This document shows, one piece after another, positions 1-8,807 of a DNA stretch of 39,666 nt; within the stretch, counting starts at the first letter, position 1; each line of letters begins with the position of its first letter. The notes under the pieces are model-generated. The model worked only from the letters and a program-made list of their open reading frames with translations, ran no database searches and was not told where the DNA came from. Location of the stretch: assembly GCA_964008075.1 (NCBI GenBank), contig CAXGAP010000008.1, positions 1 through 39,666 on the forward strand. Direction: 5' to 3'. A program made the translations under genes and the position numbers. Origin of the DNA: UBA724 sp964008075 (GTDB taxonomy: Bacteria; Bacteroidota; Bacteroidia; Flavobacteriales; Flavobacteriaceae).

Positions 1-10
1 TACAAATTTG

Positions 11-18
11 TAAATTTG
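11..18 (+). promoter_or_regulatory. -7 promoter element for the E1 dehydrogenase gene
   Basis: TAAATTTG is an exact match to the Bacteroidota -7 consensus TAnnTTTG. It lies 14 nt before the ATG at 33. The last base of the motif is also the first base of an in-frame GTG at 18, which argues against that GTG being the start. The -33 region falls outside the window. Confidence 0.6.
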
Positions 19-32
19 TGCGCCATTACCAA

Positions 33-2417
33 ATGATAAACGAACTCACTTCAGAAATTTCCTTTGCATCTTTTAAGAAAGAAATCCTAAAAGACTATGA
101 GATTGTTTGCCTGAGCAGAGCTGTTAGCCTATTGGGTCGCAAGGAGGTCCTTACTGGGAAAGCCAAGTTTGGCATTTTCGGCGATGGAAAAGAGCTTCCT
201 CAAATTGCAATGGCAAAGGCATTTCAAAAAGGGGATTTTCGATCTGGTTATTATCGTGATCAGACTTTTATGATGGCGATCGAATGCCTTACACCTCAAC
301 AAATTTTTGCTGGTTTATATGCGCATACAGATCCTAATCATGAACCTATGTCTTCTGGTCGACAGATGGGTGGTCACTATAACACAGACTTAATTGACGA
401 AAATGGGTCGTGGCTCACACAAACCGATCGATACAATTCAAGTTCTGATGTATCTTCTACAGCTTCACAAATGCCGCGTCTTGTGGGTCTTGCGATGGCA
501 TCAAAATTATATAGGTCTGAAAAACTCTTTGACAACCCCAAATTTTCAGTCAATGGAAATGAAGTAGCATGGGGCACTATAGGGAATGCAAGCACAAGTG
601 AAGGGTTATTTTTCGAATCTTTAAACGCTGCTGGTGTTCATCAAATACCAATGGTTATCAGTGTTTGGGATGATGATTATGGTATTTCGGTTAACAATAG
701 TTTTCAGACAGTTAAAGAGAGTATTTCAGAAGCCCTTTCAGGATTTAAACGAAATAAAACAAAAGATGGTTTTGAGATTTTTTCAGTCAAAGGATGGGAC
801 TATCCAAACCTAATACACGTTTTCCAAAAAGCAGGAGAAGTCGCAAGAACTCATCATGTTCCTGTACTGATTCATGTAACAGAACTCACACAGCCACAAG
901 GTCATTCCACTTCTGGTTCTCATGAAAGATACAAATCTAATAATCGTCTGAAATGGGAAAAAGAAAACGACTGCAATCTCAAATTTAGGTCTTGGATTAT
1001 TGACAATAATATCGCTACCGAAGCAGAGCTTGATATAATTGAAATATCAACCCAACAAGAAGCAAAAAAAGCAAAAGAAAATGCATGGGAAGCTAGCTTA
1101 GAACCCATTCGTAACGAAGCAAAAAAGCTTACCAAGTGTCTTTCTGATGCAGGTGATGAAGGTCTAGTTAAAGAAGGAGAAAGACTGTTGAAAGACAAAT
1201 CGATCAATCGTAAAAAAATCGCATCCTTTGCACGTAAATCATTACGATTATTGCGAAAACAACCCCACTCTCAAATTGAGAAACTACAATCATGGATTAC
1301 TAATTATTTTAAAGAAATACAGCCAAAATTCAGTGGCTCTTTGTACAACAAAACAAAAACATCTTCACTAGCAGTGAAAAAAGTTGAGGTGTCGTATGAG
1401 GATGAGGCGTCCAAGGTCGATGGCAGAATAATACTTCGAGATAACTTTAAAGCACTCTTTGAAAAGCATGACAATTTACTTGTATTTGGAGAGGATACAG
1501 GTAAGATTGGTGATGTCAATCAGGGTTTAGAGGGTTTACAGTCCCAGTTTGGTGTTGAGCGAGTCGCAGATCGTGGCATTCGAGAAGCAACCATTGTTGG
1601 CGAGGGAATCGGAATGGCACTACGTGGGCTTCGTCCGATTGCTGAAATTCAGTATTTGGATTATGTAATATATGCGCTTCAAATCATGAGTGATGACTTG
1701 GCGACTTTACATTATCGTACCAACGGTAAGCAAGTATGTCCACTGATTGTTCGAACGCGAGGACACAGACTCGAAGGGATTTGGCATTCAGGCTCTCCTA
1801 TGGCAAGTCTTGTGCACAATCTTCGGGGTATGTTTGTACTCGTTCCTCGCAATATGACCCAAGCAGCAGGGATGTACAATACCCTTTTGGAGGGCAATGA
1901 CCCTGCCCTTGTTATTGAATCTTTAAATGGATATCGCTTAAAAGAAAAACTACCTAACAATTTTGGAGAATTTCGTGTTCCACTTGGAGTTGTAGATACA
2001 GTTCGCAAAGGAAAAGACATGACTGTCGTTTCGTATGGATCCACCCTTCGAATTGTTCTCGAAGCAGCTGATGAACTCGCTAGCTTAGGTATTGACATCG
2101 AAGTGATTGACGTTCAATCCCTAACACCTTTTGACTTGAACCACGACATTCGCAAAAGCATCGAGAAAACCAATCGTGTGTTGATTGTTGATGAGGATGT
2201 ACCAGGAGGAGGAACAGCTTATATTTTAAATGAATTGTTGGAAAAACAGCAAATTTTTCCCCTGTTAGACAGCAAACCAAAGACACTATCTGCCAAAGAA
2301 CATCGCCCAGCGTATGGTTCTGATGGAGATTATTTTTCAAAGCCAAGTTTAGATGATATTGTCGAAACTGTGTATGAGATGATGCATGAGTTCGATACAA
2401 GGCAGTTTCCTATGTAA
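33..2417 (+). CDS. Fused E1 alpha/beta component of a 2-oxoacid dehydrogenase complex
   Basis: This is a thiamine diphosphate-dependent E1 that decarboxylates a 2-oxoacid and passes the acyl group to the E2 lipoyl arm; branched-chain 2-oxoacids are the likeliest substrate. The 794-residue protein joins an alpha-type half (about 1-340) to a beta-type half (about 465-790), which are separate subunits in many bacteria. The cofactor segment around 184-191 reads GNASTSEG where single E1 alpha chains usually have a GDG, followed by WDDDYG at 212-217. The beta half has FGEDTG at 485-490, with the expected glutamate, and a transketolase C-terminal domain after about 650. A linker of roughly 120 charged residues separates the halves. 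I chose ATG 33 because the GTG at 18 sits in the promoter. No E2 or E3 gene lies in the window. The fold is certain; substrate specificity is inferred. Confidence 0.9.
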   Translation: MINELTSEISFASFKKEILKDYEIVCLSRAVSLLGRKEVLTGKAKFGIFGDGKELPQIAMAKAFQKGDFRSGYYRDQTFMMAIECLTPQQIFAGLYAHTDPNHEPMSSGRQMGGHYNTDLIDENGSWLTQTDRYNSSSDVSSTASQMPRLVGLAMASKLYRSEKLFDNPKFSVNGNEVAWGTIGNASTSEGLFFESLNAAGVHQIPMVISVWDDDYGISVNNSFQTVKESISEALSGFKRNKTKDGFEIFSVKGWDYPNLIHVFQKAGEVARTHHVPVLIHVTELTQPQGHSTSGSHERYKSNNRLKWEKENDCNLKFRSWIIDNNIATEAELDIIEISTQQEAKKAKENAWEASLEPIRNEAKKLTKCLSDAGDEGLVKEGERLLKDKSINRKKIASFARKSLRLLRKQPHSQIEKLQSWITNYFKEIQPKFSGSLYNKTKTSSLAVKKVEVSYEDEASKVDGRIILRDNFKALFEKHDNLLVFGEDTGKIGDVNQGLEGLQSQFGVERVADRGIREATIVGEGIGMALRGLRPIAEIQYLDYVIYALQIMSDDLATLHYRTNGKQVCPLIVRTRGHRLEGIWHSGSPMASLVHNLRGMFVLVPRNMTQAAGMYNTLLEGNDPALVIESLNGYRLKEKLPNNFGEFRVPLGVVDTVRKGKDMTVVSYGSTLRIVLEAADELASLGIDIEVIDVQSLTPFDLNHDIRKSIEKTNRVLIVDEDVPGGGTAYILNELLEKQQIFPLLDSKPKTLSAKEHRPAYGSDGDYFSKPSLDDIVETVYEMMHEFDTRQFPM

Positions 2418-2419
2418 AT

Positions 2420-3424
2420 CTACCCCCCAATATCATTAATCAACTGTCGAAGTATTGCTTTTTCAGGTATTGAATCAACCCCAAGTCCTTTGCAATTCAA
2501 ATCAGCTGTTCGTATTTTTTCAAGGATATAAGATATCGATTTCATCGGATAGCGACGTGCTGCCAACTGATACTCCTTTACAGCAAACTCTCGAACACCC
2601 AACACCCTAGACACGTGACTAGGGTTGTGATTTTCCAAACTATGATACTGCAGCAATTGAATAAAAAATTGATGCAATGCAGAAAGAGTTACAATAACGG
2701 GATGCTCACGAGGGTGTAATGAGAAATAATGACAGATCTTTTGCGCATGTGATACATTGCCAGCCCCTAGGGCTTTTCGCAATTCAAAATTATTGAAGTC
2801 CTTACTAAAACCAATATACTCTTCGATATGATGTTCTGTGATCTCATTTTCATGACTAACAAGCATGATTAGTTTCTCCAACGATTTCTTAATCACACTA
2901 AGGTTAGTTCCCAAATATTCGACCAAAAGATGTGATGCTTTAAGATTTATGGTTCTTTTTTTGTTATTGGTCCAGCGATGTATCCAATCTGGCACCTGAT
3001 TTTCATAAAGCTTTTTACTCTCAAACAAAACAGAATGACCTAGCAATGACTTGTATAGTTTTTTTCTTTTATCAATCGATTTATACTTGTAGCACACAAC
3101 CAAAATAGTTGTAGGTTGAGGATTGGCAACATAACTCTCCAATTGATGAATGACTCGAGACAATTCTTGTGCCTCTCGGACAATAACAAGCTGGTGTTCT
3201 GCCATCATCGGAAACCTTTTTGCAGCATCTAAAATCTGTTTTATTGTCGTGTCTTTACCATACAAAATGGTTTGGTTGAATGCGCGTTCTTCCTCAGAGA
3301 GAACTGTTTTATACAATTCTTTTTCAATAAGATTGATAAAGTAAGGCTCCTCGCCCATCAAGAAATATATGGGAGAAAATTGTCTCTCCTTTATTGATTT
3401 AAAAATATCTTGTATTGAGTTCAA
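2420..3424 (-). CDS. holA: DNA polymerase III delta subunit
   Basis: HolA is the clamp-loader subunit that opens the sliding clamp. The 334-residue protein has the family's usual length and N-terminal signature PIYFLMGEEPYFI at 18-30, followed by an AAA+-like region and an alpha-helical C-terminal collar domain. The start is a TTG at 3424; the nearby upstream ATG is out of frame, so TTG is the best choice. The gene is divergent from the PD-(D/E)XK gene (22 bp between starts) and ends 2 bp from the E1 gene in tail-to-tail orientation. The sliding clamp gene dnaN is also in this window, at 29868. Identification is by overall family pattern; sequence conservation in HolA is low outside the N-terminal motif. 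Confidence 0.88.
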   Translation of the reverse strand: MNSIQDIFKSIKERQFSPIYFLMGEEPYFINLIEKELYKTVLSEEERAFNQTILYGKDTTIKQILDAAKRFPMMAEHQLVIVREAQELSRVIHQLESYVANPQPTTILVVCYKYKSIDKRKKLYKSLLGHSVLFESKKLYENQVPDWIHRWTNNKKRTINLKASHLLVEYLGTNLSVIKKSLEKLIMLVSHENEITEHHIEEYIGFSKDFNNFELRKALGAGNVSHAQKICHYFSLHPREHPVIVTLSALHQFFIQLLQYHSLENHNPSHVSRVLGVREFAVKEYQLAARRYPMKSISYILEKIRTADLNCKGLGVDSIPEKAILRQLINDIGG

Positions 3425-3446
3425 TGTTTTTTTTCATTTTTGTAAT

Positions 3447-3896
3447 ATGCAAAAACTAGCATTTCAGCCATATTCGCTGTTAATCAAAAGTAGTAAAAAC
3501 AGGCGTTACATCTTTGATCAAATACGTAAAAAATTTGTCGTCTTAACCCCTGAAGAGTGGGTTCGACAACACGTGGTGAACTATTTGTTATTCGAAAAAA
3601 AGGCACCCAAGTCTTGGATCAACGTTGAAAAGCAATTTACACTTGCAGGCTTGAAAAAAAGATTTGACGTTATTGTTTTTTCAAGCGATGGGAGTGTGCA
3701 ACTTTTGGTTGAATGCAAAGCCCCTAACATACCTATTTCGCAAGAAACTTTTGATCAGATCGCACGCTACAATATGAATTTCAATTCACAATATATGATG
3801 ATTACCAATGGACTAAATCACTATTATTGTAAATTTGAATACAAGAACCAACAATATCACTTTTGCGAGGATTTACCCATACTTAGCCCCCATTGA
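3447..3896 (+). CDS. Small HSDR_N-type PD-(D/E)XK nuclease-fold protein
   Basis: The 149-residue protein resembles the N-terminal nuclease domain of type I restriction R subunits (HSDR_N family) but stands alone. The catalytic-type residues are present: Asp74 in KRFDV and Glu89-x-Lys91 in VECKAP. A conserved PEEWVRQH motif lies near residue 35. There is no helicase domain and no hsdM or hsdS gene nearby, so this is not a type I restriction system. ATG 3447 is chosen; the reading frame continues upstream to 3369 but that part overlaps holA on the other strand. The glycosyltransferase gene starts 1 nt after this stop, so the two are probably cotranscribed. The function of stand-alone members of this family is not known to me. 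Confidence 0.8.
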   Translation: MQKLAFQPYSLLIKSSKNRRYIFDQIRKKFVVLTPEEWVRQHVVNYLLFEKKAPKSWINVEKQFTLAGLKKRFDVIVFSSDGSVQLLVECKAPNIPISQETFDQIARYNMNFNSQYMMITNGLNHYYCKFEYKNQQYHFCEDLPILSPH

Positions 3897-3897
3897 A

Positions 3898-4869
3898 ATG
3901 AAAGTTGCTATTCTGATACTAAGCCATAATGGAAAGAAACTGCTGTCTTCTTATCTAGAAAGTGTTGTCGCTCACAAAGGTGATGCTGAAATATGGGTCA
4001 TTGACAATGGATCGGTGGATCATACAATTGATTTTATAAAAAACAACTTTCCAGGTGTTAAGACTTTAATTCTGGATGAAAATTATGGCTACGCAAAAGG
4101 ATACAATCTTGCAATTTCCAAAATTGATGCAGATTTGTATTGCTTACTCAACAACGACGTTCAAATCTCTTCCCCTTGGGTTTCATCTATGAAAAAGTTG
4201 TTTTTGGAACAACAATCACTTGGCTTTGCACAACCCAAAATTGTCTCCTTGCACGATAATACTGTTTTTGATTATGCTGGTGCTGCAGGTGGCTATCTAG
4301 ATATTTTTGGATTTCCATATTGCAGAGGTCGATATCTATATTATTGTGAAAAAGATTATGGTCAGTATGACAATCAGCATTATGTTACTTGGGTAAGTGG
4401 AGCTGCTTTTTGGGTTCGAAAAACAACTTTCAATCAGTTGGGTGGGTTTGATGAAGGTTTTTTTATGCACTTTGAAGAAATTGACTTGTGTCTTCGCGGA
4501 AATGTAGAGGGTTGGGCAGCAATCTGCAATGGAAGAGTAAAGGTAGCACACCTTGGGGGTGGAACACTAGCAACAAGTCATCCGAAAAAACTCTTTTATA
4601 ACATTCGTAATTCACTTTGGAGCTATACTAAAAATATTTATTTTATTCCATTGCTATTCATCATCTTTTCCCGACTTTTCTTTGATTTTCTCCTTGGAAT
4701 AATTTTTTTCGTAACTCTTCGGTTCAGCCATGTTTGGGCTATTGTTAAGGCACACAACTCTTTTTTTTGGACCTTTCGACAAGCGTGTAAACATCGACAA
4801 AAAACCATTTCCCCTTTCCGAATGCAAAGCGTTTTTCTAAAATTTTTGATTTCTAGATTAAGTCCATAA
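3898..4869 (+). CDS. Family 2 glycosyltransferase, rhamnosyltransferase-like
   Basis: A 323-residue GT-A fold enzyme that probably adds a sugar to a cell-surface glycan at the inner face of the membrane. It opens with VAILILSHNG and IWVIDNGSVD, the nucleotide-sugar binding strands, and has a NNDVQ motif near residue 85 in the place of the metal-binding DxD. The GFDEGFFMHFEEIDLCLR segment is typical of WbbL-like enzymes. A strongly hydrophobic stretch near residues 245-285 should anchor the protein in the membrane. ATG 3898 is chosen because it directly follows the upstream stop; the longer in-frame extension lies inside the upstream gene. Donor and acceptor cannot be read from sequence. Confidence 0.88.
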   Translation: MKVAILILSHNGKKLLSSYLESVVAHKGDAEIWVIDNGSVDHTIDFIKNNFPGVKTLILDENYGYAKGYNLAISKIDADLYCLLNNDVQISSPWVSSMKKLFLEQQSLGFAQPKIVSLHDNTVFDYAGAAGGYLDIFGFPYCRGRYLYYCEKDYGQYDNQHYVTWVSGAAFWVRKTTFNQLGGFDEGFFMHFEEIDLCLRGNVEGWAAICNGRVKVAHLGGGTLATSHPKKLFYNIRNSLWSYTKNIYFIPLLFIIFSRLFFDFLLGIIFFVTLRFSHVWAIVKAHNSFFWTFRQACKHRQKTISPFRMQSVFLKFLISRLSP

Positions 4870-4901
4870 TAATTTTCTTTAAAAAAGCGTTGTAATAAGA
4901 G

Positions 4902-4913
4902 AAGATTAATCTT
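4902..4913. repeat. 12-bp perfect palindrome upstream of the OmpA-family gene
   Basis: AAGATTAATCTT is a perfect inverted repeat ending 8 bp before the -7 element at 4922, so it sits between the expected -33 and -7 positions. It could be an operator half-site pair or simply chance in AT-rich DNA. No other copy was noticed in the window. Confidence 0.3.
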
Positions 4914-4921
4914 ATTTTTAA

Positions 4922-4929
4922 TAACTTTG
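4922..4929 (+). promoter_or_regulatory. -7 promoter element for the OmpA-family lipoprotein
   Basis: TAACTTTG matches TAnnTTTG exactly and lies 21 nt before the ATG at 4951. An in-frame TTG at 4927 is part of this motif and is therefore unlikely to be the translation start. No good -33 TTG is seen at the usual spacing. Confidence 0.6.
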
Positions 4930-4950
4930 AACAAAATTAAAATCACAGTA

Positions 4951-5808
4951 ATGAAAAAAATAATCGTTTTACTTGTAGCATACCCAATATTATTTACATC
5001 GTGTGTACCCCAAAAAAAATATGCTGCTCTTGAAACTCAACAAAAAGAAACACAAGATTTATTGAATTCTACAACTGTTGAACTCAACGCTTGTTTAGAT
5101 GAAAAAGCGGCATCCGATGCTTCGATCGCTGAACTCCGTAAGCAAAATCAGTTTCTCATTGAGAACAACCAAGACCTAATTAATAATATGGGTAACCTAA
5201 CTACATTGACTAAGAAAGGTGCTGACAATCTTGAACGCTCTCTCGAGTCATTGAAAGAAAAAGATCTGACCATTCGAAGAATGCAAGATGCTGTAACGCG
5301 TAGAGATTCAGTTACTCTAGCGCTTGTAACAGCTTTGAAAAGCTCGCTTGTCGATATCAATGACAGTGATATTGAAATCAATGTTGAAAAAGGAGTTGTT
5401 TTCATCTCTATTTCTGACAAAATGTTGTTCAATTCGGGTAGTAATAGAATAACCCAACGTGCGAAAGAAGTGCTTGGGAAAGTTGCTAAAATCATCAATG
5501 ATAAACCAGAGTTTGAGTTTATGGTTGAAGGTCACACTGATGACAGACCAATTAGCAACGAAATGTTTGAAGACAACTGGGACTTAAGTGTTGATCGCGC
5601 AACATCTATCGTTAGAGTTCTTCAAAAAGAATTTGGCGTTTCACCTGAGCGTATGATCGCAGCTGGACGTAGCTCTTACATGCCTGTTGATGACAATGAA
5701 ACTGCATCAGGACGTGCAAACAACAGAAGAATCAGAATTGTTTTACTTCCAAAATTAGATCAGTTCTACAGCTTATTAGACGAGGCGATGGCTGCTACTA
5801 CTGAATAA
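4951..5808 (+). CDS. OmpA-family outer-membrane lipoprotein
   Basis: A 285-residue secreted lipoprotein expected to tie the outer membrane to peptidoglycan. The signal peptide ends in a lipobox, FTSC, with lipidated Cys18. Residues about 25-130 are rich in heptad-like charged and hydrophobic positions and look like a coiled coil. The C-terminal OmpA/MotB domain (about 155-275) has the peptidoglycan-binding signature with GHTDDRP near 195, the NWDLSVDRA segment and a NNRRIRI end. It has no N-terminal beta-barrel. It has its own promoter and a strong terminator 24 bp after the stop, so it is probably a single-gene transcript. Confidence 0.9.
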   Translation: MKKIIVLLVAYPILFTSCVPQKKYAALETQQKETQDLLNSTTVELNACLDEKAASDASIAELRKQNQFLIENNQDLINNMGNLTTLTKKGADNLERSLESLKEKDLTIRRMQDAVTRRDSVTLALVTALKSSLVDINDSDIEINVEKGVVFISISDKMLFNSGSNRITQRAKEVLGKVAKIINDKPEFEFMVEGHTDDRPISNEMFEDNWDLSVDRATSIVRVLQKEFGVSPERMIAAGRSSYMPVDDNETASGRANNRRIRIVLLPKLDQFYSLLDEAMAATTE

Positions 5809-5831
5809 CAAACAATCTCTAAGAAAATTTG

Positions 5832-5859
5832 AAACGCAACCCAAGGGTTGCGTTTTTTT
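5832..5859 (+). terminator. Intrinsic terminator after the OmpA-family gene
   Basis: Perfect 11-bp arms AAACGCAACCC and GGGTTGCGTTT separated by AA, followed immediately by further T residues. Because the arms start with A residues, the hairpin also has a T-run in the reverse direction and could stop transcription of the decayed gene on the minus strand. Confidence 0.88.
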
Positions 5860-5866
5860 GTGGCAT

Positions 5867-6413
5867 GAAAACACCACCCATAACCCTTGACAAATGATTT
5901 CTGTCTTATTATCTCCAAAACTATTGGTCGATAAAAAAATCGATATCAAAAACTCAATCTTGCTCAATCTCATCAGGATCATTTGTATAGTCACGTATAT
6001 TATCTGCATGATGAAGTGATGCTAATGTCTGGCCTATAACTTCGATTAAACTACAAATACCTAATGATTGGAAAATGCAAACACAAATAGATTGCAATGG
6101 CCCATAACTTTTGGGAGTTTTTAAGTAACAAGAAGAATAAATGTTGAAGGACATGGTAAATATGACTTGAGCGCTCGATAGGTCGCATTGTCCATTTGAC
6201 CTTTATATTCATATCCCTAAGAAATTGAAGAACAGACCAAACTCACAGGCAGTTTTGTTTTTTTAGTATTCTTAATATTTGTCATTTTTACTAATTCAGT
6301 GGTATTTAAACTTGCACATCCAATTGCATAGACTATTTCTTTTGGATAAACGATAAGCACCCCAGATGATGTTATCTCATCTGATTTTCTAATGATCTTT
6401 TAAATATTACCAT
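5867..6413 (-). pseudogene. Decayed Sua5/YciO/YrdC-type (threonylcarbamoyl-AMP synthase-like) gene
   Basis: This is the only gap over 300 bases without an intact gene. Read on the minus strand it gives recognisable pieces of a YciO/Sua5-type protein in the right order but in different frames. From about 6357: VYPKEIVYAIGC (family pattern YPTDTVYGLGC), then a stop at 6217-6219, then DNATYRALKSYLPCPSTFIL, a stop at 6121-6123, and KLPK. A frame change leads to VIGQTLASLHHADNIRDYT and NDPDEIEQD, with a stop at 5954-5956, then DIDFFID; another frame change gives FGDNKTEIICQG (family pattern GDNxxSTIID). At least three in-frame stops and two or three frameshifts make it non-functional as one protein. 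It lies 17 bp downstream of the uvrD-type gene on the same strand. The family makes threonylcarbamoyl-AMP for the t6A tRNA modification or related adducts. A second, intact member is expected elsewhere in the genome. Confidence 0.78.
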
Positions 6414-6429
6414 AAAATGACAAACTCAT

Positions 6430-8721
6430 CTATAAAATATCAAGTTTTGCGAATCGTAACAGTAGGTTTTTTCTTCCACTGCCATCAAAATCAATCAGTG
6501 CTTTTGCATCGCTATCATCCCCCTCAATAGAGACAATTGTCCCAGCTCCAAACCTGTTGTGTTTAACTCTCGCACCTAATGTGATATGCGTAAGGTCAAT
6601 TGGTGATACGTTTGATGAGGACGAAACTGCCTTTAGATTTTTTGGAATAGATTTATTATTTTTTATTGGGGGCTGCTTCATTCGAATTTTAGCTTTATTA
6701 TCTCCAAAAATCGATGTGTCGACAAAAGGCTTAAATTCATAATTTGTCTCAACAACTCGATTGTCAACACATGATGGATCAATTTCTGATAAAAATCGAC
6801 TTGGTTCAGCATCATTCAATTTACCCCATCGATATCGACACTGGGTGTACGTCAGTATTGCTTCTTTTTTTGCACGAGTAAGAGCTACATAAAACAATCG
6901 CCTTTCTTCTTCCAACTCAGAACGTGAATTCATATTCATCGCTGAAGGAAACAAATCATCCTCCATACCCACGATAAAAACATGAGGAAATTCTAACCCC
7001 TTGGCCAAATGAACTGTCATAAGCGATACAGCGTTTTCATCTGTGGACTCATTGTCAAAATCAGTTGCAAGAGCAACATCTTCAAGAAATTCAACAAGTG
7101 ACCCTATTGCATCCACAATTTCACGCTGTCCTTCAACAAAATCACGAACACCATTGAGCAATTCTTCGATATTTTCAACTCTGTTCACTGCTTCTGGGGT
7201 GCCTTCTTTTTTAAGCTCCTGCACTAGACCTGTTTTTTTGGCAACCATGTCAGCAGTCTGAAATGCATCTTGTTTTGTATCTGCAGCCTGAAAACTCTTG
7301 ATCAGTGTTGCAAAGTTTACCAATTTCGTTTTCGTTTTTGCATTGATATTTAATGGTAGTTCATTTGCTCGATCAGCGACTTCAAAGAGGGATAGGTTGT
7401 TTTCTTGAGCAGTAACCACGAGTTTATTAATCGTCGTCTGCCCTATTCCACGACCAGGATAATTGATCACCCTTTTAAAGCTTTCCTCGTCTTTGGGATT
7501 GACAATCAAACGAAGATAAGCGAGCATATCTTTGATTTCTTTACGCTGATAAAAGGAAAGACCCCCATACACACGATATGGGATATTTCTTTTTCGCAAT
7601 GCATCTTCCATCGCTCTTGACTGCGCATTGGTGCGATATAAAATCGCAAATGACGTATAGGGCAACTGTAAATTCATCGCTTTTTCAAATATGGATTCCC
7701 CTACATAGCGACCCTCATCCCCATCTGATGGGCTTCTATGAATGACTATTTTTTCACCCTTTTCATTGGCTGTCCAAACAGTCTTTTCAAGTTTATTTTG
7801 GTTGTGTTTGATAACACTATTGGCAGCATCCACGATATGTTCTGTTGAACGATAATTTTGCTCCAACCGATAGGTTTTTGCATTTGGATAGTCTTTGTGA
7901 AAGTTCAGGATGTTTTCGATGTTCGCCCCACGAAAGGCATAAATACTTTGTGCATCATCCCCTACGACACATAGGTTTTGAAATTTATCAGCAAGGGCAC
8001 GGACAATCAAGTATTGAGAATGATTGGTGTCTTGATACTCATCGACCAAAATGTAGCGAAAACGATCTTGATATTTTGCCAATACTTCAGGAAAACGATT
8101 GAGTAGTTCATTTGTTTTTAACAATAAATCATCAAAATCCATTGCACCTGCTTTGAAGCACCGCTCAACATAGTTTTTGTAGATATTACCCATAGCAGAG
8201 CGCCTAGCTTCACGATCTGCTTCAACCAATTCAGGGTTGTTGTGATAGGCTCGAACAGTAATTAAACTGTTTTTAAATGAAGAAATTCGATTTCGAATTT
8301 GTTTTGGTTTATATATATCAGTGTCAAGATTCATTTCCTTGATGATCGCTTTCACAAGGCGTTCGGAGTCCTGTGTGTCATAAATCGTAAAACTTGAAGG
8401 ATAGCCCAATCTATCAGCTTCTGCTCTAAGAATTCGTGCAAAGACAGAGTGAAAGGTACCCATCCAAAGGTTTTTAGATTCACTTTCCCCCACAATTTGG
8501 GCAATTCGGGTCTTCATTTCCCGAGCTGATTTGTTGGTAAAAGTCAATGCTAATATTGAAAATGCATCTATGCCTTGCTGCATCAGATATGCAATTCGAT
8601 AGGTCAATACTCTAGTTTTTCCAGATCCAGCACCAGCAATGACCATCAGAGGCCCTACCACATGGGTTGTAGGTTCTTGCTGAGCAGAGTTAAGTTGTGA
8701 TAGGTAATCTTCCACAGCCAC
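6430..8721 (-). CDS. UvrD/PcrA-type superfamily 1 DNA helicase
   Basis: A 763-residue 3'-5' helicase of the UvrD/PcrA family, expected to act in nucleotide excision repair, replication restart and removal of RecA or RNA polymerase from DNA. Walker A is GAGSGKT at 30-36, motif II is VDEYQDTN near 225, motif III is GDDAQSIYAFRGA near 255, and motif V is TVHLAKGLEF near 570, followed by YVALTRAKK. The C-terminal 50 residues (LGARVKHNRFGAGTIVSIEG) form the Tudor-like domain known to contact RNA polymerase in PcrA. The start codon is GTG; GTG 8721 and GTG 8715 are both possible, and the second gives the family-like MEDYLSQLN. It is divergent from recG with 86 bp between starts. Confidence 0.93.
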   Translation of the reverse strand: MAVEDYLSQLNSAQQEPTTHVVGPLMVIAGAGSGKTRVLTYRIAYLMQQGIDAFSILALTFTNKSAREMKTRIAQIVGESESKNLWMGTFHSVFARILRAEADRLGYPSSFTIYDTQDSERLVKAIIKEMNLDTDIYKPKQIRNRISSFKNSLITVRAYHNNPELVEADREARRSAMGNIYKNYVERCFKAGAMDFDDLLLKTNELLNRFPEVLAKYQDRFRYILVDEYQDTNHSQYLIVRALADKFQNLCVVGDDAQSIYAFRGANIENILNFHKDYPNAKTYRLEQNYRSTEHIVDAANSVIKHNQNKLEKTVWTANEKGEKIVIHRSPSDGDEGRYVGESIFEKAMNLQLPYTSFAILYRTNAQSRAMEDALRKRNIPYRVYGGLSFYQRKEIKDMLAYLRLIVNPKDEESFKRVINYPGRGIGQTTINKLVVTAQENNLSLFEVADRANELPLNINAKTKTKLVNFATLIKSFQAADTKQDAFQTADMVAKKTGLVQELKKEGTPEAVNRVENIEELLNGVRDFVEGQREIVDAIGSLVEFLEDVALATDFDNESTDENAVSLMTVHLAKGLEFPHVFIVGMEDDLFPSAMNMNSRSELEEERRLFYVALTRAKKEAILTYTQCRYRWGKLNDAEPSRFLSEIDPSCVDNRVVETNYEFKPFVDTSIFGDNKAKIRMKQPPIKNNKSIPKNLKAVSSSSNVSPIDLTHITLGARVKHNRFGAGTIVSIEGDDSDAKALIDFDGSGRKNLLLRFAKLDIL

Positions 8722-8807
8722 TAAATTACGTGAAAAAAATCAGTCTATTTCATAAAACAAAAGAGCACTTTATCAACAAATATTTTGAAAAAAATTATCT
8801 TCGTTAC

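Noticed and set aside
3447..3896. A type I restriction-modification locus
   Set aside because: Only the HSDR_N-like nuclease domain is present; there is no helicase domain, methylase or specificity gene nearby.
4927..4929. TTG as the start of the OmpA-family protein
   Set aside because: The codon is the end of the -7 promoter motif; ATG 4951 gives a normal lipoprotein signal peptide.
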